Below, piece after piece: positions 1 through 4,492 of a stretch of DNA of 5,973 nt. Below the pieces are notes generated by a model. The model was not told the DNA's origin and did no database searches. It was given only the letters and a program-made list of their open reading frames with translations. Position 1 is the first letter of the stretch; each line of letters starts with the position of its first letter. The stretch covers positions 1-5,973 of the forward strand of contig CAMZFJ010000135.1 of the NCBI GenBank assembly GCA_947306025.1. The letters run 5' to 3'. Made by a program: the position numbers and the translations under genes. This DNA comes from an uncultured Fibrobacter sp. (GTDB lineage Bacteria > Fibrobacterota > Fibrobacteria > Fibrobacterales > Fibrobacteraceae).

Positions 1-1025
1 TTGCAAGCATCATTACGCTTTCGACGGGCGGCTCTGCTGGTTACGAGGGGCCGATCTCGCAGATCGGTTCGGGGATTGCATCGACGATTTGCAAGTTTTT
101 CAGGATGCCTCGGATGTTGCGCGGGCAATTTTTGCTTGCGGGGACGGCGGCTGGGCTTGGCGCTATTTTCAAGGCCCCGTTGGCGGGGGCGCTCACGTCG
201 GTCGAAATGCTCTACCGCGAAGATTTTGAATCGAACGCTTTTGCAACATCAATTGTTTCGTCTGTCGTTTCGTTTACGGTTTATATTGCGTTTGTAGGGA
301 CGGCGCCGATTATCGGTGGCGTGTCTGCGTTCCCGTTTACGAATGCCGTTGAACTTTTGGCGTGTGCGCTCCTCGGAATTTTCTGTTTTCCGTTTTCGTA
401 CATGTATGTGCGTTGCTATTATGCTTCGGAACGCCGCTTCAACAAGTGGGCCGCTCCTGCGTGGCTCAAGCCTGCTGTGGGTGGTGCGCTCATTTCGCTT
501 TTGGTGCTCGCGTATCCCGAAGTCTCGGGTGGCGGTTTTGAATTTATCGACCATTTGATGGCTGGGCTTGTGCCGCATTCGGGCTTGGGCGTGTTGCTTT
601 TGCTTGGCGTTGTGCTTGCGAAGATTCTAGCGACCGCTTTGACTGTAGGCTCGGGCGGTTCGGGCGGTGTCTTTGGACCGTCGCTGTTTATCGGAGGCGT
701 TGTGGGCGCTATGTTTGCTGGAATCAGTGAACTTGCGTTACCGGGCTTGATTCGCATGCCGGAAATGTTTATCTTGGTTGGGATGGCGGCGTTTTTTGCG
801 GGTGCGGCGAAGGCTCCGATTGCAGGTGTCGTGATGGTTTGCGAAATGACGGGGAGCTATAGTTTGCTGCCGGGGCTTTTAATCGCTGCCGTGATGCACA
901 TGGCGTTCTCGCGTAACTGGACCATCTACAAGAGCCAAGTGCTCAACAAGTTTGCGTCCCCGGCGCATCGTCGCGACATGGACCGCGAACTCATTCAAGC
1001 ATACGATAAGATCAGTAAACAGTAA
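1..1025 (+). CDS. ClC-family chloride channel/transporter, 5' end cut by window edge
   Basis: This integral inner-membrane protein moves chloride or other small anions, as a channel or a Cl-/H+ exchanger. The reading frame is open from base 3 at the left edge; 340 residues are visible, so roughly the first 100 are missing, and the Met at 105 is internal. Visible motifs are the selectivity/gate signature GGSAGYEGP (visible residues 9-17), the helix after it with APLAG and Glu68, the second anion-binding motif GSGGSGGVFGP (about 216-226), and a tyrosine in TIYKSQ (309) that aligns with the central anion-coordinating Tyr. The gating Glu (residue 15, codon 45-47) is present. The usual Arg before it is Tyr, and the position matching the proton-pathway Glu203 of the E. 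coli protein appears to be Met69. The protein ends about 30 residues after the last helix, so there are no C-terminal CBS domains. No convincing terminator follows the stop. Family assignment is secure; channel versus exchanger is not. Confidence 0.95.
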   Translation, partial: ASIITLSTGGSAGYEGPISQIGSGIASTICKFFRMPRMLRGQFLLAGTAAGLGAIFKAPLAGALTSVEMLYREDFESNAFATSIVSSVVSFTVYIAFVGTAPIIGGVSAFPFTNAVELLACALLGIFCFPFSYMYVRCYYASERRFNKWAAPAWLKPAVGGALISLLVLAYPEVSGGGFEFIDHLMAGLVPHSGLGVLLLLGVVLAKILATALTVGSGGSGGVFGPSLFIGGVVGAMFAGISELALPGLIRMPEMFILVGMAAFFAGAAKAPIAGVVMVCEMTGSYSLLPGLLIAAVMHMAFSRNWTIYKSQVLNKFASPAHRRDMDRELIQAYDKISKQ

Positions 1026-1070
1026 GCGGATCGCTGTTAGGTTTGCTGTGGAGGAGGCTTTTTTCGAAAT

Positions 1071-1110
1071 TTTGTTACCAAATACGTTTAAAAATGAATT
1101 TTGGTATCAT
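1071..1110 (+). repeat. 40-bp interspersed repeat, copy 1
   Basis: First of three 40-bp units that align without gaps. It matches copy 3 at 32 of 40 positions by hand count. Within it, TACCAAA (1076-1082) and TTTGGTA (1100-1106) form perfect 7-bp inverted arms about 17 nt apart, with an AAAAATG block between them. It begins about 45 bp after the ClC stop codon. Its function is unknown. Confidence 0.7.
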
Positions 1111-1165
1111 TTTTTATGGATAAATTAAGTCTTTTGGGCTGAAATATCGTATTGTTCTCTGTAAT

Positions 1166-1205
1166 TGTGGTACCAAATGGGTGAAAATATGGAATTTGGT
1201 CGCAT
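1166..1205 (+). repeat. 40-bp interspersed repeat, copy 2
   Basis: The most diverged copy, matching copy 3 at 28 of 40 positions by hand count with no gaps. The left arm GGTACCAAAT is intact; the right arm reads ATTTGGTCGCAT instead of TTTTGGTATCAT. Its start lies 95 bp after that of copy 1 and 85 bp before that of copy 3. Just downstream, 1220-1243 holds a fragment (GGGTGAAAAATGTGG then CAAATAA) that looks like parts of copies 2 and 3, perhaps a decayed partial unit. Confidence 0.6.
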
Positions 1206-1250
1206 GTAAACTCGTTATCGGGTGAAAAATGTGGCAAATAAAGTAATAAA

Positions 1251-1290
1251 TGTGGTGCCAAATAAGCAGAAAAATGAGTTTTGGTATCAT
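1251..1290 (+). repeat. 40-bp interspersed repeat, copy 3
   Basis: Third unit, with left arm TGTGGTGCCAAAT and right arm TTTTGGTATCAT, loosely inverted relative to each other around the shared core CCAAA/TTTGG. The last 12 bases are identical to those of copy 1. On the minus strand the unit starts with ATG and stays open for about 57 codons through copy 2. There is no ribosome binding site at the proper distance, so I do not call a gene. Confidence 0.7.
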
Positions 1291-1340
1291 AAAAACGGCA
1301 AAATCGGGCTAATTGTTCCTTAAAAGTGCTTTTTTTATGC

Positions 1341-1370
1341 AAAAACAGCCCCCGAAATCCAGGGGCTGTT
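1341..1370 (-). terminator. Intrinsic terminator of the M23 peptidase gene
   Basis: A perfect 9-bp stem, AACAGCCCC (1344-1352) with GGGGCTGTT (1362-1370), and a 9-nt loop. Read on the minus strand, the stem is followed by TTTTT (1345-1341). It starts 39 bp after the stop codon of the minus-strand peptidase gene. There is no T-run on the plus-strand side, so it should not act for the ClC gene. Confidence 0.85.
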
Positions 1371-1409
1371 AAATGGAGTATAGAAACTCTTGTTTCGAGT
1401 TACTGCTAA

Positions 1410-2444
1410 TTACGAGCAGCGAAGAATTTGACCCGGACGGATCTTTTCGGACTTCAAGTTGTTCAAGCGCTTGATTTGTTCGATTGAAGTGCCGTACTTG
1501 TGAGCGATCTTTCCGAGGCAATCACCACGACGAACTCTATAGAATCTGCTCTTGCCGATTTCTTTTTGGTAAGAGGCTTCGACTTCTTGGAGCTTGTCTG
1601 TATTGAGCGTGATGGAAATATCCCTGAATGTGCCTTCGGCAAAATCGTAAACGGTTTCGGGATTGATGTAAACTCCGTTGTAGCGCATTTCAAAATGCAA
1701 ATGTGCACCGAACGAGCGACCCGAGTTGCCGCCAATACCGATTATATCGCCAGCCTGGAGTTCGTCGCCGACCTTGACCTTCCAGCGCTCGAGGTGGGCG
1801 TAAAGCGTTGTAAGTCCATTGCCGTGATCGAGAATCACGTAACGGCCGTAACCCTTGCGGCGGCCCTGGTTGCGGACCTTGACGACCTTGCCTGCAAAAG
1901 CGGCAACAATCGTGCGGTCTTCGCCGTGGCAGAGGCCAAGGTCAACTCCGCGATGCATGCGGTGCTTGCGCGGACCATAGTGGCCTGCGACGCGGCGGCT
2001 TGTCGTCGGGATGATCGAAGTCGTCATGTCGAGGACGAAGAGCTTTTCCGGAGCGCCTGTCGAGGCGGAGTCCGTTGTTGCCTTGATGTCGGCATCAGCT
2101 TCGGCGTATTCGCGTACGGCTTCTTCAGTATCGAGGCTATCGCTATTGATGCCTTCTTCGGTGCCCAAGTCATTTGTTACGACCTTGGAAACCTTGGCCG
2201 GTGCGCTTGCCTTGTTCTTTTTTGGGGGCTTAATTTTCTTGCTGGAAAAATTGCTTTCGGTGATGACGAATTTTCCAACGGAAGGATCTTGAGTTTCGAT
2301 GCTGGCAAGATCTTCAATAGAGTGGGTTAATTCAGTGTTTTTAGAATCAACCAAGCGAGGAACAATTTTTCCGGCCATATCGTCGTCTTTCGCGAAAAGA
2401 GCGATAGGCAGGACTCCTGCAATGAGTATAGTTTTAATCTTCAT
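1410..2444 (-). CDS. Secreted M23 (LytM-type) peptidoglycan endopeptidase with C-terminal LysM
   Basis: A 344-residue exported, zinc-dependent endopeptidase (or regulator of one) expected to cleave peptide cross-links in periplasmic peptidoglycan during growth or division. Order of parts: signal peptide (residues 1-18, MKIKT, then a hydrophobic run ending LFA before KDDD), a long charged low-complexity linker (about 20-140), M23 domain (about 150-270), LysM glycan-binding domain (about 300-344, YRVRRGDCLGKIAHKYG). The zinc and catalytic residues are all present: His164 and Asp168 in HRGVDLG, His217 in YAHLE, and His248 with His250 in HLHFE. An active enzyme is therefore likely, unlike degenerate EnvC/NlpD-type activators. 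I chose the ATG at 2444 because the signal peptide starts there and a weak AAGAA ribosome site lies 5 nt upstream; a TTG start at 2474 would add ten residues and overlap the promoter. It has its own promoter and terminator, so it is monocistronic. LysM at the C-terminus is less common than at the N-terminus in this family. Confidence 0.93.
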   Translation of the reverse strand: MKIKTILIAGVLPIALFAKDDDMAGKIVPRLVDSKNTELTHSIEDLASIETQDPSVGKFVITESNFSSKKIKPPKKNKASAPAKVSKVVTNDLGTEEGINSDSLDTEEAVREYAEADADIKATTDSASTGAPEKLFVLDMTTSIIPTTSRRVAGHYGPRKHRMHRGVDLGLCHGEDRTIVAAFAGKVVKVRNQGRRKGYGRYVILDHGNGLTTLYAHLERWKVKVGDELQAGDIIGIGGNSGRSFGAHLHFEMRYNGVYINPETVYDFAEGTFRDISITLNTDKLQEVEASYQKEIGKSRFYRVRRGDCLGKIAHKYGTSIEQIKRLNNLKSEKIRPGQILRCS

Positions 2445-2474
2445 AAAAATTCTTGTATTATATATATGGGTCAA

Positions 2475-2503
2475 ATAATACTCATTTTAATCGTTTTTGT
2501 CAC
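2475..2503 (-). promoter_or_regulatory. Predicted sigma-70-type promoter of the M23 peptidase gene
   Basis: On the minus strand, GTGACA (2503-2498; 5 of 6 match to TTGACA) is followed by exactly 17 bp and then TATTAT (2480-2475; 5 of 6 match to TATAAT). Initiation about 7 nt downstream gives a leader of about 24 nt to the ATG at 2444. A second GTGACA (2517-2512) lies 14 bp further upstream. A closer TATAAT (2462-2457) would leave almost no leader and has no -35 partner. Confidence 0.5.
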
Positions 2504-2797
2504 TAGATTTCTGTCACATTTTAACGAGATATTAACAAGAAGCATTAATATAAGCTTGTTGTAGTAAAAAGAAGCTGTTTAAAAGTGTAAAATTCTCTTA
2601 AAATGGTCAAAATGTCGTGTTTTGTGAATGTAAAATATTGTTCGGACGCCTTATTCTATGCGAAATGCGCGCAATTTCTAAAAAAATGGTTTTTGGTAAT
2701 AAAAATTTTTTGTAACTCAAGAAGTATCAACGACTTACGTGTCATATTTGTCAAATTTTTCGTTGATTTTCTCTAATTTTGCACGTATTGTTTCGAG
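2504..2797. other. AT-rich spacer between the peptidase promoter and the lipoprotein operon
   Basis: I see no convincing gene, RNA gene or intrinsic terminator in these 294 bp. A 6-bp inverted repeat (AACAAG and CTTGTT, about 2536-2562) and a near-palindrome GAAATGCGCGCAATTTC (about 2663-2679) are present, but neither has a T-tract. The stretch 2682-2698 resembles the right half of the 40-bp repeat. The lipoprotein operon probably ends transcription here by a mechanism not visible in the sequence. Confidence 0.5.
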
Positions 2798-3463
2798 CTA
2801 TTCCAGTGAATCGCAGCGAACCGCTTTATTGACTGTTTCTTTGAAAACATCCATGTATTCTTCGTAAAAAAGCTCGTTTCTGGCTTCAAGTGCCCTGATG
2901 TATGCTTCATCAATTTTTACGGAATCTTTGCCCTCGTTTTCATGTTCGCAAGAATACCATATAGGAATCCCATAATCTGGAAGTCCTTCCCACGAACTGT
3001 ATTTTAAATCGAGGATGCATTTTTGTTTTTCTTCTGAATATGTGACTGCTTGAGGGCTTTCAAGAAGAGAATCCAGTTCGTCATTAATCATCCTTTTTGC
3101 GGTGTTTCTGGATGAAGTGGGTAAAGCACTGTCATAGAAGTTATATCGAACTCCCTGCAATGTTGTTCTGCAATAGTCCGAAGCGGAAACTTTTTTGCCC
3201 ATTAATCCAGCTGTATCAGAGAGGGCTTGGTTTTTGTTTATAATTTGATCGATATCAAGAAAGGATACTTTGGGTAAATCTTTTGGAGTAAGTTTGCTAG
3301 ATGAACTTGCAGGAGTGTTTGAAGAACTTGATGATGAATTTTCGTTGGCTTGGTTGGGCGGATTTACAGGAAATTCGCTGTTTGAGTCGGTGCAACCGAA
3401 CCAGAAAAAAGCGGTGCACGCGAGGAACAACTTTCCTAGAATGTTATGAACTTTTTTGAACAT
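2798..3463 (-). CDS. Serine-rich-linker lipoprotein, downstream paralogue of the pair
   Basis: A 221-residue predicted lipoprotein of unknown function. The N-terminus has a basic start (MFKKVHN), a hydrophobic segment and a lipobox WFGC, with the lipidated Cys at residue 24. Mature residues 25-57 form a flexible Asn/Pro/Ser linker including a run of six serines, a style common in Fibrobacter surface proteins. The C-terminal domain (about 65-221) is soluble, mostly charged and probably helical near its end. Four cysteines (98, 149, 172, 217) match those of the upstream neighbour and could form two disulfides. Strongly shared segments include ELDSLL-SP, YSEEK--CI--LKY, a Gly-x-Pro-x-Trp-Tyr motif and the final CDSLE. 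The start is well supported: AGGAGAG (3476-3470) lies 6 nt before the ATG. The gap of 17 bp from the upstream stop indicates co-transcription. I recognise no catalytic motif and do not assign a function. Confidence 0.85.
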   Translation of the reverse strand: MFKKVHNILGKLFLACTAFFWFGCTDSNSEFPVNPPNQANENSSSSSSNTPASSSSKLTPKDLPKVSFLDIDQIINKNQALSDTAGLMGKKVSASDYCRTTLQGVRYNFYDSALPTSSRNTAKRMINDELDSLLESPQAVTYSEEKQKCILDLKYSSWEGLPDYGIPIWYSCEHENEGKDSVKIDEAYIRALEARNELFYEEYMDVFKETVNKAVRCDSLE

Positions 3464-3480
3464 GAAATTCTCTCCTAAGG

Positions 3481-4302
3481 CTATTCCAGTGAGTCGCAGT
3501 GTGCAGCCTTTTCGTTTGTTTCTTCGAGTATTTTCTTGTGTTCCACACGAGATAGACTGTCAATTTTTAGAAAAGCTTCGATGTATTTTTCGTCAATTTG
3601 GACTAATTCTTTACCCTCGCAATTATACCATGGAGGAACTCCGTAGAGAAGATCATTCGTTTCCCATTGAGAGATTGTGTATTTTAAATGCGAAATGCAG
3701 TTTCGTTTTTCTTCTGAAAATGTTGCTCCGTGTGGACTTGCTAGGAGGGAATCCAGTTCTGAATTGACAAAATGTCTTGCTTGATTTCTTTCCATTTTGT
3801 CTTCTGCATATTCATGGAAATCATGGGGATTGCTTCGCTTCTGTATGGCGCAATATTGCTCTGCGGAAACGCATTGTCCAAGGAGTCCGGTCGTGTCATA
3901 GCTCATGACGGATAGTGTTCGCTCAATGTCAAAAGATGCTTTTTGGGGAGGTTCTCTTTTGACGGACGATGAACTTATAGGTTCCTTGCATGAAATCGGG
4001 GCTTTTTCGCTGGAGGAACTTGCAACGCTGATAGATGAACTTGAAGGAATACTATTAAAAGCACTTGAATTTGCCTGTGCATCGCTAGAACTTGAACGGG
4101 CCTCGTTTGACGAATATAGTCCTGCATTCGATGAAAGCTGTTCGCTTGACAAATTTTTTTCGTTAGACGAAGAATTTTCGTTTGCGAAATTGTCTGGCGG
4201 GTTTGCCGGAAACTCTCCGTTGGAATTGTCGCATCCGAACCAAGCGCATGCGGTGCAAAAGAGGAAAAATTTTCCCAGTATTTTGTGGAACCTTTTTGTC
4301 AT
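3481..4302 (-). CDS. Serine-rich-linker lipoprotein, upstream paralogue of the pair
   Basis: A 273-residue predicted lipoprotein, clearly homologous to the gene just downstream. It starts with MTKRFHKILGKFF, has a lipobox WFGC (lipidated Cys24) and continues with nearly the same sequence after it (NSNGEFPANPP here, DSNSEFPVNPP there). The linker (about 25-115) is some 50 residues longer than in the paralogue and made of many short Ser runs broken by Asn, Glu and Ala. The C-terminal domain (about 120-273) has the same four cysteines (141, 192, 218, 259), with the first pair spaced 51 residues in both proteins, plus extra cysteines at 105 and 134. Both proteins end CDSLE. AAGAAGG sits 8 nt before the ATG, supporting the start. 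As the first gene of the pair it should carry the operon promoter, but I find no strong -35/-10 set in its AT-rich leader. The role is unknown; a surface or periplasmic binding or structural role is only a guess. Confidence 0.85.
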   Translation of the reverse strand: MTKRFHKILGKFFLFCTACAWFGCDNSNGEFPANPPDNFANENSSSNEKNLSSEQLSSNAGLYSSNEARSSSSDAQANSSAFNSIPSSSSISVASSSSEKAPISCKEPISSSSVKREPPQKASFDIERTLSVMSYDTTGLLGQCVSAEQYCAIQKRSNPHDFHEYAEDKMERNQARHFVNSELDSLLASPHGATFSEEKRNCISHLKYTISQWETNDLLYGVPPWYNCEGKELVQIDEKYIEAFLKIDSLSRVEHKKILEETNEKAAHCDSLE

Positions 4303-4359
4303 GGGTCAAACCTTCTTGTCTATAGATTAAAATAAATTAAATAGAAGGCTCAAAGATGT

Positions 4360-4397
4360 TTTATCAATGTAAAATTTGCCGTTTTTTCATTGATAAA
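4360..4397. repeat. Perfect 10-bp inverted repeat upstream of the lipoprotein operon
   Basis: TTTATCAATG (4360-4369) and CATTGATAAA (4388-4397) are exact reverse complements separated by 18 bp. Part of the right arm, GATAAAT (4392-4398), recurs directly at 4404-4410, 12 bp further on. It lies 58 bp upstream of the first lipoprotein start codon and between that gene and the MBOAT terminator, the place where an operator for the lipoprotein operon would be expected. A hairpin in RNA is also possible, but no T-run follows it on the minus strand. Confidence 0.5.
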
Positions 4398-4430
4398 TGA
4401 TACGATAAATTTGTATGGTGTATTATATGC

Positions 4431-4453
4431 AAAAAAGGGGCCGAAGCCCCTTT
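4431..4453 (-). terminator. Intrinsic terminator of the MBOAT gene with UUCG loop
   Basis: A perfect 8-bp stem, AAAGGGGC (4434-4441) with GCCCCTTT (4446-4453), and a four-base loop. On the minus strand the loop reads C(UUCG)G, the very stable tetraloop, and the stem runs into TTTTTT (4436-4431). It lies 36 bp after the MBOAT stop codon and separates that gene from the lipoprotein operon. Confidence 0.9.
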
Positions 4454-4474
4454 GATTCGCGTTCATAGTCCACT

Positions 4475-4492
4475 GCCGCGGCTCCGCCGCTA
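4475..4492 (-). other. Small GC-rich hairpin overlapping the MBOAT stop codon
   Basis: GCGGC (4478-4482) and GCCGC (4486-4490) flank a three-base loop, so the end of the MBOAT reading frame and its TAG stop (4492-4490) touch a short stem. It is much more GC-rich than its surroundings. It may be an mRNA 3'-end structure or a fragment of a GC-rich intergenic repeat; I cannot tell which. Confidence 0.35.

Noticed and set aside
1016..1036. Hairpin around the ClC stop codon (AGCG/CGCT) as a plus-strand terminator
   Set aside because: The stem is only four solid base pairs and no T-run follows it directly; the T-rich stretch begins some 20 bp later.
1071..1290. CRISPR array or integron attC sites
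   Set aside because: Only three copies with up to 30% divergence, irregular 45-55 bp gaps, and no cas or integrase gene in view.
1088..1342. Possible small minus-strand genes in the repeat-bearing spacer (84 codons, or about 57 codons starting at 1290)
   Set aside because: No ribosome site at proper spacing, sequence drawn largely from the repeats themselves, and the repeat copies are not in a constant reading frame.
1500..2330. Open frame of 276 codons on the plus strand opposite the M23 gene
   Set aside because: It lies wholly antisense to a gene with clear catalytic motifs, and its Ala/Val/Cys-rich translation has no recognisable domain. It is a by-product of codon bias on the real strand.
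2457..2474. TTGACC plus TATAAT immediately before the M23 start as the promoter
   Set aside because: The two hexamers are only 6 bp apart, too close for one polymerase, and the TATAAT would leave a leader of only a few bases. The GTGACA-17-TATTAT pair fits better.
3905..4330. Open frame of 141 codons on the plus strand opposite the longer lipoprotein
   Set aside because: Its Glu/Leu/Ser-rich translation is the complement of the serine-linker codons; there is no ribosome site, and the minus-strand gene has a paralogue and a lipobox.
4421..4430. TATAAT on the minus strand just after the MBOAT terminator as the lipoprotein operon promoter
   Set aside because: Its -35 position would fall inside the terminator stem, where no matching hexamer exists.
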